Shown: piece by piece, positions 36,055 through 45,800 of the stretch
Position numbering within the stretch: position 1 is the first letter of the stretch
Layout of the letters: the number at the start of each line of letters is the position of its first letter
From: Pteria penguin
Lineage: Eukaryota > Mollusca > Bivalvia > Pterioida > Pteriidae
Assembly (NCBI GenBank): GCA_035048485.1
Contig: CM068590.1
Coordinates: 744,001-808,000 of the forward strand
Direction: 5' to 3'
Length of the DNA stretch: 64,000 nt
Program-made: the position numbers and the translations under genes
Notes under the pieces: generated by a model
What the model was told of the DNA's origin: nothing
The model's database searches: none
Seen by the model: the letters and a program-made list of their open reading frames with translations, nothing else

Positions 36055-37410
36055 CTAGAGGACGCTTGCTGCTGCTGCTACATTTGGTTGAGATTGGTTG
36101 TGGGCAGTCACTAAATGATGCGTGGCCTGTCAATGACGGATGTTTAAGCTCACTGCTGCTTTTAGGTATTTGATGTCATTGCTTCAAGTCGGATGTGGGG
36201 GTCAATAACGGATGTTTAAGCTTAATGCTGCTTTTTGCCATTTACTGTCATTGATTCAAGTCGGGTGTGGGGGTCAATAACGGATGTTTAAGCTTAATGC
36301 TGCTTTTTGCCATTTAATGTCATTGATTCAAGTCGGGCGTGGCCTGTCAATAACGGATGTTTAAGCTCACTGCTGCTTTTTGGCATTTGATGTCATTGCT
36401 TCAAGTCGGGTGTGGCGGGTCAATAATGGATGTTTAAGCTCACTGCTGCTTTTTGGCATTTGATGTCATTGCTTAAAGTCGGGTGTGGCGGGTCAGTAAC
36501 GGGTGTTTAAGCTTAATGCTGCTTTTTGCCATTTGATGCTATTGATTCAAGTCGGGCGTGGCCTGTCAATAACGGATGTTTAAGCTCACTGCTGCTTTTT
36601 GGCATTTGATGTCATTGCTTCAAGTCGGGGTGGCCGGTCAATAACGAATGTTTAAGCTTACTGCTGCGTTTTGGCATTTGATGCTATTGAATCAAGTCGG
36701 GTGCGGACGGTCAGTAACGGATGCTTAACTCACTGCTGCATTTTGGCATTTGATGCAATTGATTCAAATTGGGTGTAGTCGGTGAATAATGGATGCTTAA
36801 ACCAATTGCTGCTTTTTTTAGCATTTGATGCCATTGATTCAAGTCAGGTGTAGCTGACCAATAACGGATGCTTAAACTCACTGCTGTATTTTGGCATTTG
36901 ATGCTATTGATTCAAATTGAGTGTAGTCGGTGAATATTGGATGCTTAAACCAATGGCTGGGTTTTTCTTTCTTTTTTTTTTTTTTTTTTTTTTTGTTTTT
37001 TGGCATTTGATGCTATTGATTCAAATCAGGTGAGGTCGATCAATAACGGATGATTAAGCTCACTGCTGCTTTATGGCATTTTATTCTATTGATTCAAATT
37101 GGGTTTGGCGGGTCAATAACGGATGCTTAAGCTCACCGCTGCTTTTTGGCATTTGATGCTGTTGATTCAAGTCGGGATTGGCCGGTCAATAAAGGATGCT
37201 TAAACTTATTGCCGCTTTTTGGCATGTGATGCTATTGAATCAAGTCGAGTGTGGCTAGTGAGTAGCGGTAGCATGCTTATGTTTTTAGATATTTCGTGTC
37301 ATTGATTCAAGTCGGGTGTCGCTGGTCACTGGCGGATGCTTATTGTTGGATTTAAGCATTTGATGCCCTTGCTTCAAGTGGATGTAGACGGTCTCTACAG
37401 GATGCTTGTT
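36055..37410. repeat. ~72-bp satellite
   Basis: About 19 units built on AAGTCGGGTGTGGCGGGTCA, ATAACGGATGTTTAAGCTCA, CTGCTGCTTTTTGGCATTTG and ATGTCATTGATTC. Divergence increases to the right. A poly-T insertion lies at 36967-36994. The array ends directly at Penelope-like copy B. Confidence 0.95.
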
Positions 37411-37429
37411 GTTGCTTTGTTCTTCATAA

Positions 37430-38285
37430 GAAAAACAAAGAAAAACATTCGGCTAAGAAAAACATTCGGCAAATTCTTCAGATCTATTTCAAAACTTCTG
37501 TCTAAATTTGGAAATATATCTTTTTAACAGTATGTATCCAATGGAATTTCCCATCCTAATTTTACGGTGATCTCGTATATAAACTAAGGAAAGCAAAAGG
37601 CTCCGATAACGTTATTTTATCATGTAATAAAATAGTCAAACGTCTTCTAAATAGACAATATGATATTGAGATCATCAAAAAGAATATAGGTCTTGTATTT
37701 GGCCCCTCTACAGCGTTATGCAGACTTTTACTTGAACGTTGCACGCTGACTAACAGGGCGATGGGGACTATATGACGGGCCTTGTCCAAACCTCTTTCAG
37801 AGGAGACATGGTCCTGAACCTCGTCCCCTCTGACTGTTAGTCGGGACTCCTACAGATCTAGGGTCTCAGCTCGCTTTCAGACTGGCAGAGCACGGTTTAT
37901 CATGTTGATGTCGCATATATTTTTATACCATTATGTGTTTTACAATACCTTAAGTGTTTATATTTTTATGACCTCTCAATATGCGATACCTGTTGACCCT
38001 TTTTCTTTATATGGAAGATTATTTATAAATTTTAAATGTACGTCGTTTGATTGTTCTGCTGTTACGGTGAGTGGGAAGGTGGGCCCGTAAACCGGTTAAC
38101 CACACCATTTGTTTGGCTTTTGTCAAATTAAATGACCGTCCTAAGTCGGTATCGTAAATGCACTACAATCAAATATTTTTGTAATGTGTTATATGTTCTA
38201 GTATATTATTTATATTCATGAATTGTATAGCTCCATGGTGACTTCTGCCACATAACTGAGCCAATAACTCCTCTTTTTTCTTTCA
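37430..38285 (+). pseudogene. Penelope-like element, copy B (5'-truncated)
   Basis: Begins with a duplicated AAGAAAAACATTCGGC and continues with the C-terminal coding part seen in copy A (RLRKTFGKFFRS, SKLLSKFGNISF), broken by a stop (TAA at 37526-37528) and a 1-nt loss relative to copy A. The non-coding tail is almost identical to copy A (GGCCTTGTCCAAACCTCTTT through TGACTTCTGCCACATAACTG). The RT catalytic core is absent. Confidence 0.85.
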
Positions 38286-38481
38286 ATAGTATCTGATAGC
38301 TCATTCTGTATGGTACATTGCCTTATAATTATAAAAATAATATTACTACTGCTGTACTTTATTTCAAGAGGATGTCACACATTACTTTTTTCCTGCATTG
38401 TGTACATTTATACAAACATTAAAAAATCCGAGAAAAGTTTAGTACATTGCATTTATAATGCCATGAACGTAAAAGAAAGCT

Positions 38482-38567
38482 TATGTACATATCATGTGTG
38501 ATTTTGATCTTTATGTACATATCATGTGTGATTTTGATCTTTATGTACATATCATGTGTGATTGTGA
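38482..38567. repeat. 30-bp tandem repeat
   Basis: Three copies of ATGTACATATCATGTGTGAT plus TTTGATCTTT; the third has TGTGATCTTC and leads into the 12-bp array. Confidence 0.95.
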
Positions 38568-38903
38568 TCTTCTGAGGGTTCGTCTGAGGGTTCTTCTGAG
38601 GTTTCTTCTGAGGGTTCTTCTGAGGGTTCTTCTGAGGGTTCTTCTGAGGTTTCTTCTGAGGGTTCTTCTGAGGTTTCTTCTGAGGGTTCTTCTGAGGGTT
38701 CTTCTGAGGGTTCTTCTGAGGGTTCTTCTGGGGGTTCTTCTGAGGGTTCTTCTGAGGGTTCTTCTGGGGGTTCTTCTGAGGGTTCTTCTGAGGGTTCTTC
38801 TGAGGGTTCTGGGGGTTCTTCTGAGGGTTCTTCTGGGGGTTCTTCTGTGGGTTCTTCTGGGGGTTCTTCTGAGGGTTCTTCTGGGGGTTCTTCTGAGGGT
38901 TCT
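38565..38903. repeat. 12-bp minisatellite (GGTTCTTCTGAG)n
   Basis: About 28 copies, with GGTT/GGGG and GAG/GGG variants. The unit is a multiple of 3, so it gives long Val-Leu-Leu-Arg, Gly-Ser-Ser-Glu and (minus strand) Arg-Arg-Thr-Leu frames. The Gly-Ser-Ser-Glu frame starts right after a TGA and runs about 27 codons beyond the array. I do not regard any of them as a gene. Confidence 0.95.
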
Positions 38904-39101
38904 TTGCATGAAGATCACTCTTACGACACCATATCTACAGCAGACACGAAGAAACATTGTGGTCGGACCTAAGAATCGAATCCATAACCGTCTGGTTCGA
39001 TGCCGGAGTCAGTCACACTTCTCTCCTGACAGAGTTTTCGAAACAATGGGTCGAATTTAATATTTTTATCATCATGGTTGTCAATCGGGCCGATGGTTAA
39101 T

Positions 39102-39161
39102 GAATACGTCACTTTAAGGTTAATGACGCCATCTTGGATAGGGGGCATAGCAACGCGCGGT
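39102..39161 (+). repeat. Left terminal inverted repeat of the ISL2EU element
   Basis: Matches the right end at 45731-45800 in inverse orientation, with a 23-bp identical core containing GCCATCTTGGATAGGGGGCA. The core includes GCCATCTTGG, whose complement is a YY1-like motif. Confidence 0.85.
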
Positions 39162-39766
39162 GTTTACCTTCCGGTTTTTCCGCGCGGCGAATTTGAAGAT
39201 CAATTTTAGCAACTACAAAAAACAGCAATAAACAGCCTTACTGTGACAAGGAAGTTGTGTGAACGGTACGAATATCAAGTGCAAGTAATAATAATTCATA
39301 TTTTATATAAATATACAAAACATTCATTTATAAAAGAATCAGAATACGAAGTTGTAAAAGTGACCTACTTCGCTGCAGTAGTGGCTAGTGAAGATGATCG
39401 AAGCACGACGACTCTATAGAAGGTCATGATATATCAGTATATAAAGTGCATATATAATTCTGTTCCATCTAGCAAGGGAAGAGTATGAGCTCATTAGGAT
39501 AAGTGAGCTTTGCCCAAGCTTTTCCCTTTTCTTTCTAAACCATCATTTCTGGTCCATGTGGGGTGGAGGGGGGAATTTAAAATGGCAGTGCCCCAGTACA
39601 TGTCTTCTTCCCCCCCCCCGTTTTTTTTTTTTTTTTTTTTGTTTGTTTGTTTGTTTTTTTGGAAGGGGGGGGGGTTTACTAGATAGCCTACTTGTTATGA
39701 ATGTCGATGTTTGTTACTTAACATTTAATTTCAGGATAAATAATGTTTTTAATTTCTTTCCAGATC

Positions 39767-42700
39767 ATGTCTTCTGTGTATGAAGAATTTTGTTCTTGGA
39801 GTATGGGGAATCTGAAAGATTATCTTTCAGCCAGAGGACTGTCATGTCAAGGAAATAAACAACAATTGTTATCCAGAAGCTACGTAGCCTGGGAAAATAA
39901 GGTATTCAAATTAAAAAAAAAATACATAAATAAATTTTTAAAATTAAAATAGAAAATTGTATGCCAAATTAAGAATTACTAAATTACAAAATCAATTGAA
40001 AGATAAATAAAATTAAGCAATGAATGACTTGCATAACATTAGTTTATATGTGCGTTTAAAAAAAAATAAGACAATTCTTATCTTCTGTAGTCATTGTGTA
40101 TGTCTACACTTTAGAAGTTCCGAGTCAGTGGACAAAGAAAACCTAATCACCCTAATTGTAAGCCGAAAATTGTGAGTTTGAATCCCAACCTATCCATCCC
40201 TTTTTTTTTAAATTGTGGCATTGATATAACATGTATATTTCTTATTACTTATATATTCAAGATCCAACTAAGAGAGCCTGAAAAGGAGAGAGTCCTGCAG
40301 TTAGAAAGGGAATATCTGGAGCGACTGGATGAGGCAGGAACCACAGATCCCCGGAACTTCCCAGAAGATGCATGGTCCATGGATGTCACTGGATGGCCTG
40401 AGGTGGACCTGGGAAAGATATTTGCTTTCATCCTTTCATCAAAGGAGCATGGGATGGAGTTTGTGGGTCAGTACAAGACTCACAAAGCCTACTCTTATTA
40501 CATGAGTGGGTTTGTCGATACTATATTTCATAGTAAGGCAAACTCAAGTCATGTAATAAAGAGCAAGGTTACTCCATCCCAATCTGTGCGTAATGAGCCA
40601 CATGATGTGTGGGTTGCTCTGGACATGGATGGCAACATAAAAACCTGCTGGTGCAGTTGCATAGCTGGCTATGCAAGGACTTGTAACCATGTTATAGCTG
40701 TGCTATATAAAGTAATTAAGTACACATTTCTTTGTTTGGTAAGGTTTTTAGCCAAGTTTATCTAAATAGCATATGGATTGTTGGTTGGTTGATTGGTGTT
40801 TTACGTTGCTTTCAACAATATTTCAGTTATATTGCGATATGGAACCAACCTCTTAAACATGGTGGCGCCACCCGGGAATCGAACCCGGATCGTCGGCACT
40901 GCAAACCAGTTAAGTGCTTAACCACTACACCAAGCCTGTCCCTAAATAGCATATTGAATATACAAATAAATGTACTTTACATAAGTGCTTACTTTTGTGA
41001 TATATTAGTATGTATTATAGCATGTATTTTCATACATTTGGCGAATTTCTTTTATTTCTAGCTAATCCTACACCTGTTGCAAATACATGGTTGAGTACAC
41101 ACATGCTGCTTAGATGTGATACCACCATCGCAATATTAATATTGTCATGATCACAGAAACCTTTATGACATTTTAAGCAGGCTCTTAATTAATTTCAGGT
41201 CGAATATGCCAATACCATGGGCTACACAAAGCCGTCAAGCACGACCCTTCCATGTGCTTGGAACACTTCCAGCAGGAAAATTGTTCAGCCATCAAAAATA
41301 TCACAGCTGAATATTAGGAAAGATAGCCGTTCAAAGGTTTCTGGTATGTTTCTGAATTGTAATGATTTTGTACTGAAGTGTTATTTTTGACTTAAGTGTT
41401 ATTATACCTTATTCCTGACATTTTATGTAAGGAAATTCATGGCAGATGTGACTAGCCTAACAGGGGATGCTTTCCGAATATCAGAGGTCTGTGAATCACG
41501 GTCCACTGTGGTACATTGGTGTAAGTGCCATAATAATAAAGACTAGGTAGGCATACTTAGTACATGTACATATATTGACAATACTGTACTGTATAACCAT
41601 CTAAGTTGTACTTGATCAAACAGAATTATTAAAAATGAATATCATATCAACATACTATGTATTAGGTAATATCAATGTGTAGATACTTCTTACTGGTTTA
41701 TCACATTTATGAAATGTTATATTAACAGGAGCTGTCATAGAGCACACAGGCACACTTCATCGCCTAACATTCGATCCACGTAGAGAAGACCAACGTGTTG
41801 TGACCAAAGACCGAATGGAGTCATTGTTCTCTGGACTCTATAACACAAGCAAGGAGTCTGTGTTATTTAAAGGCCTCCCCATCAACATGCCATCCAGAAC
41901 CAGAGCCACCAATATAGCAATACCTCAACCACTCCCAGAGCTTGCCAAGAAAGACCCTGACAATTTCATGGGCATCATAAATCAAGGCTACACCACACAA
42001 CAGGTAAGAGCTGAAAAAACCAATTGATGAACTACTGTTATGACACATACTGTGAAAATTCCCTACAAAATGTGTAGTGTTAACAACAGTGCTTCACTGC
42101 AGCACAGAAAAGGAGTCATAATCATCATATTACAATTTTTCTTTACATTATTGACAGGTTACTTTAATTGAGAGTGAGACACGTCTGCAGGCCAACAGTG
42201 ACACCTGGCGGGAGCAGAGGAAGGGAAGACTGACAGCGTCCCTGCATCATGAAATCATTGGTAGGATGAATTCCTTTGCAAAGAAGCAGGATGTTGTAAT
42301 CTCCAAGTTGGTGGCAAAAATATTGGGTCTAAGCAACACAGATATAGGACATATTCCTGCAGTAAAATATGGATCCGAGAATGAGGATCGTGCCAGGAAG
42401 GACTTTGTTGCAGCCCATCAAAGTGACCATGTAGGACTAAAGGTTGAGAAGTGTGGGCTATTTGTAAAACCAGACAGGCCATACCTTGCTGGCAGTCCAG
42501 ATGGCATTGTGAAATGCCAGTGTCACAGCAGAGCCTTACTGGAGATTAAATGTCCGTATAGTATCAAGGATGGCGTTGTTCAAGAAGGATGGGAGAAAAT
42601 GGACTTCTTGGAGAAAGGCACTGAAGGCATAAAGATCAAAACTAGCCACAAATACTACACTCAAATGCAGTCCCAGATGGGGGTCACTGGCATACACAGG

Positions 42701-43033
42701 ACATATTTTTTTGTCTGGACACCTAAGGCTCCCCAATTTACTCAAATGATTGGATTTGATGAGTCTATTTGGATACAAACCCAAATGAAACTGTCTCAGT
42801 TCTTCACAGGCTTACTTTTGCCTTATTTACTAGGAGCTAAAGAGCTACATATCTGCCCAAAGTGTGTTCTGGTTTGTGTACAACAAGAGGAACTCAAGTG
42901 TCCAACTGATGCAAGCATTATGTGTGACTGTTGCCATTTGTGGTACCACTTTAAGTGTGTAGAACTAGTTTCGGCGCCAAAGGAAGAGTCCTGGCTCTGT
43001 CATACATGTTCTGCAAATGCTGCAGAGCTGTAA
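39767..43033 (+). CDS. SAP-SWIM-YqaJ nuclease-PHD protein of the ISL2EU transposon (5 exons)
   Basis: Exons 39767-39901, 40262-40711, 41199-41343, 41729-42003 and 42158-43033 all have GT/AG borders and matching phases (0, 0, 1, 0) and give an intact protein of 626 residues. A 5' noncoding exon probably precedes it (acceptor TTTCTTTCCAG at 39753-39763, four bases before the ATG). Domains: SAP-like DNA-binding helix pair (about 10-37, MGNLKDYLSARGLSCQGNKQ); SWIM zinc finger (about 174-195, CWCSCIAGYARTCNHVIAVL, C-x-C...C-x-H); a YqaJ/lambda-type exonuclease domain (about 340-520) with RLTAS, AGSPDG (Asp450) and LLEIKCP (Glu464, Lys466) as the PD-(D/E)xK site; and a C-terminal PHD finger (about 566-620, CDCCHLWYHFKC, WLCHTC). 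The likely role is processing or recombining transposon DNA ends together with the convergent transposase. The PHD finger suggests chromatin targeting (inference). Confidence 0.88.
40774..40941 (-). mobile_element. tRNA-derived SINE with 13-bp target-site duplication
   Basis: Minus strand: A-box-like TGGTGTAGTGGTTAAGC, B box GGGTTCGATTCCCGGG, tail ending in ACACCAATCAACCAACCAAC. CTAAATAGCATAT occurs directly on both sides (40761-40773 and 40942-40954), a perfect 13-bp duplication typical of LINE-mobilised SINEs. It sits in the intron between exons 2 and 3 of the YqaJ gene and does not disturb the splice sites. Confidence 0.92.
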
Positions 43034-43276
43034 AGATTTATTGAATGTGCAACAGTTTACATATTAAAATTTAATATTAATTATACATAAATGTAATTTA
43101 CTGGTACATATATGCTTATGCTAATCAACATCAAGAAGTATAATTTAAAGCAGACATCATGCAGCTACAAAACAGAATTTGAAATGCGACACCTGGTGTT
43201 AAGCCTGCAAATACATGCTGATTAATACTGAAATGATTACCATCACCATATAGATGATGATGACATATTAAACATG

Positions 43277-43615
43277 ATTCTAATGCATCTTTTTTGTAAC
43301 ACGCGATCTCATTGGCTGTCCGATTTAAAAACTGCAAGGGTATTCACGATACCCCTGCAGTTTTTGATATGACGTCACAATACCCTGCAGTTTCTGATTT
43401 GTGACATCACGATACCCTACAGTTTTAGATATGACTGTGATTAACGACTTGGCTAGAAAACTATATATCTGTGCCTCTAGTTGCAAGTATTTTTGTCAAA
43501 TGCATTAGAATGGGGTTATATATCATGCTTGTGTTTTACAAAAACTGACAGGGTATCGGTGAATACCCTGTCAGAAATTTCCGTTTCACAGCTCGGCTAA
43601 TGCCTCGCAGTGAAA
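43277..43615 (+). mobile_element. Palindrome-rich MITE, copy 2, nested in the transposon
   Basis: Reverse-complement counterpart of 23024-23398. It contains a perfect hairpin with 12-bp arms (CTGACAGGGTAT/ATACCCTGTCAG, 43545-43574, 6-nt loop) and a second imperfect one (GGGTAT-TCACG-ATACCC, about 43338-43354) within TGCAGTTTTT-flanked sequence. It lies between the 3' ends of the two convergent genes. No open frame. Confidence 0.75.
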
Positions 43616-43759
43616 CTCAATTTGATTGGACCCTTTATCAGGTAAATGGCAATCAGGTGGCAATAATGATGCTGTAAACTGCTCTAACATTATATGAAAC
43701 ATATTACTGTAAGATATTATCAAGAATTAACACAGCATATAATATATTCACATCATTAT

Positions 43760-45154
43760 TCAGCACAAGGGGTCAAGGAGGTTGCATAGTGCACAAGCGA
43801 CAATGACAATATCATCTACCACTGGCAGACAAGATATTGGTATTTCATTCTTCAGAAAGCGAAAGTTCTTCATAGGCCCGATTGCCTGCTCAGCATAGAT
43901 TCTGACATTGGCAATTCTTGAGGTCTCTTTCACTTGTGCACTAGGCATCTGCAACGATCCCACTGTACTAGGGGGGATAGCCAAAGTAGCTTGAACACAC
44001 ATAAGGTCCTCCCTAATCTTAAAACCCCTATCTGCCATTACTTGGTCAAAGGGATCAAGCAAGTTCAAGAAAGCACAGTCTCGGGTGATATATTTATCTG
44101 TTGCTCTGCCACCATAGCAAGATGAAACATATGATATTTGGCCATTGGGTGTGATAGCTACAAGAAACTTGATAGTGCAATGGTGCTTGTAATCAGACCA
44201 ACATATTGCTTGTGTGTCAAGGCTAGATGGTGTCCCAATAAACACCTCGGTGCAATCAATAATACACCGTACCTTAGGATAATAAATCCTGAAACATTCC
44301 AGAAGATTTGCCCTTACTACATCCTTGGATGGCCAAATGATCAAATGGCTAAGTTCTAGCCTCATCAGTCGCATCCAGGTCACAAATATGGAGCTTACAA
44401 GTGTGTCAGATATTTGGAACCTGAAGGCTAAGTCATGAACTAGAAGTGCTAACCGTAAGCGCATCAGAACCAGAAGTAGTTCATGCTCTAAAGACAATTT
44501 CCTTGATGGTCCCGGTCTACCATAATATGTGGAACTGACCACTTCAGACCTGTATCTGCTTGGGGTTTCTTTTTCCGTTTGTTTATCGCCCCGCCAATAT
44601 TGCATGTGCTTAGCTTTAATTGACAAGTGATCAAAAATGAACTGAAATACAGCACAATTCTTTATACCTGTATAAAAATTTACATTAGCATCACGAGTCA
44701 GCTGTACAGATGCAAAAGATATACTAAAGCCTGAAGAAGTATCTAGTTCAGCACTGAGTTCATTCATTTTTTCATCACAAGTGGAAGAAGAATCCTTGCT
44801 AGATTTAGGAGGAATATATAATTTCATATCATTTGACTTTGAATCTCTATGTTTGCGCTTGACTGGCGATCGCTGAATTGCGTTGTCGCTCCTGGTCAAG
44901 AAAAGTGTTGGGACTTGACATCTATATGTTCGTTCGCCGTCCACAAAGTGATTGGAACATATTTTTGCATTTTGTGAAGGGACATAGTCGCTCCTGCCCT
45001 GTTTAATTTTTTGGTGCCAGATCTCTTGTAGTTTGGGGTCTTTTGGCATACTATGAAATTGTAGTCGGTCAACATGGCTTCTTTTTATATTACGGTGCGG
45101 AAACCGTCTATCATTATTGCATCCTCCAATCGAACAGCGGTCACCACCACCCAT
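43760..45154 (-). CDS. THAP-HTH-DDE transposase of the ISL2EU transposon
   Basis: Single open frame of 464 residues. I choose the ATG at 45154 (context CACCATGG) because the THAP finger should be N-terminal; the frame opens 32 codons earlier with an unlikely hydrophobic stretch. THAP domain (1-86): Cys7, Cys12, Cys66, His69 (C2CH) and the QVPTLF end motif. Then a linker, a helix-turn-helix region (about 220-265, LSLEHELLLVLMRLRLALLV) and a DDE_Tnp_4 catalytic domain with Asp300 (CIIDCTEVF), Asp375 (VMADRGF) and Glu422 (RIYAEQAIGPMKNF). All three acidic residues are present and no stop interrupts the frame, so the enzyme may be active. It should bind the element's inverted ends through the THAP finger. 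It converges with the YqaJ gene. Confidence 0.9.
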   Translation of the reverse strand: MGGGDRCSIGGCNNDRRFPHRNIKRSHVDRLQFHSMPKDPKLQEIWHQKIKQGRSDYVPSQNAKICSNHFVDGERTYRCQVPTLFLTRSDNAIQRSPVKRKHRDSKSNDMKLYIPPKSSKDSSSTCDEKMNELSAELDTSSGFSISFASVQLTRDANVNFYTGIKNCAVFQFIFDHLSIKAKHMQYWRGDKQTEKETPSRYRSEVVSSTYYGRPGPSRKLSLEHELLLVLMRLRLALLVHDLAFRFQISDTLVSSIFVTWMRLMRLELSHLIIWPSKDVVRANLLECFRIYYPKVRCIIDCTEVFIGTPSSLDTQAICWSDYKHHCTIKFLVAITPNGQISYVSSCYGGRATDKYITRDCAFLNLLDPFDQVMADRGFKIREDLMCVQATLAIPPSTVGSLQMPSAQVKETSRIANVRIYAEQAIGPMKNFRFLKNEIPISCLPVVDDIVIVACALCNLLDPLC

Positions 45155-45730
45155 GGTGTGCAGGTTAGATTGGAGAAACAAAGTCCAGAAGAGATAGAAA
45201 GTTGAGGATTGAGGGCAAAGCAGAAGGAAAGTCAGCAGAGCCAGAAGCATAAGGAAGAGTCTGAAAAAGAATTATGAATTGTAACTAATTTACTTATTTT
45301 AATATACATGATATATACTATTTATAAGTTGCACTTACCCGACTAAATATATCAAACTGCCAATAGTGTCAGTAAACCATCACCATTTTAAAAGCCAAAT
45401 TTGAACAAAAGTAGTATCAAACTGTCCAATTTCAAGATTAAAGAACACAACGCACATGGTTTTCTCGTCTGCAAGTTAACAGGATGTTTTCAAGAACGAA
45501 AATGAAAGTCGATAAAAGTGGGCGTTTCCTGTTACTAATATAAACAGTCTGTCATTTCTTGCTATATTTGTGTTAAAATCAATTAATTTTTCACATAAAT
45601 ACAATCTTCTAACCTTGCTGTAGATGTTGATTAATTATTTTATACACTGTTCTTTTTAATATCTATATTATTGCAGTTTATATATAGTTTTGAAATCGAT
45701 ATCGAAGAAGTAAAATCCACTATATTGAAA

Positions 45731-45800
45731 ACCGCGCGTAACTGGGTCACGCACTGCCCCCTATCCAAGATGGCGTCGATAACCTTGTAGTGACGTATTC
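45731..45800 (-). repeat. Right terminal inverted repeat of the ISL2EU element
   Basis: Reverse complement matches 39102-39161. It is about 10 bp longer owing to extra sequence between GGGGGCA and ACGCGCGGT. Confidence 0.85.

Larger units (their letters stand above)
39102..45800. mobile_element. Complete ISL2EU-type DNA transposon (about 6.7 kb)
   Basis: Terminal inverted repeats are visible. The left end (39102-39161) starts GAATACGTCACTTTAAGG and the right end, read inward from 45800, starts GAATACGTCACTACAAGG. Both continue into GCCATCTTGGATAGGGGGCA and reach ACGCGCGGT after a spacer that is longer on the right. Inside are two convergent intact genes: a SAP-SWIM-YqaJ-PHD protein (+ strand, 39767-43033) and a THAP-DDE transposase (- strand, 43760-45154). 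A transposase of the IS4/Harbinger-like DDE type paired with a YqaJ nuclease is the published hallmark of the ISL2EU superfamily. The exact target-site duplication cannot be read (flanks AAT left, TAG right). Nested in it are a SINE (40774-40941) and a palindromic MITE (43277-43615). Confidence 0.85.

Noticed and set aside
38494..39060. 188-codon Val-Leu-Arg frame and the 138-codon Arg-Thr frame opposite
   Set aside because: Products of the 12-bp repeat; they look like basic or leucine-rich proteins only because of the repeat.
40850..40940. tRNA gene candidate
   Set aside because: A and B boxes are present, but the cloverleaf is decayed, a SINE body follows, and a 13-bp target duplication shows a SINE insertion. 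The tRNA-like heads at 27.3, 29.45 and 60.5 kb were rejected for the same reason.
45155..45250. Upstream start for the THAP transposase (adding 32 residues)
   Set aside because: The extra residues would place a hydrophobic leader before the THAP finger, which is normally at the N-terminus; the ATG at 45154 has a better context.
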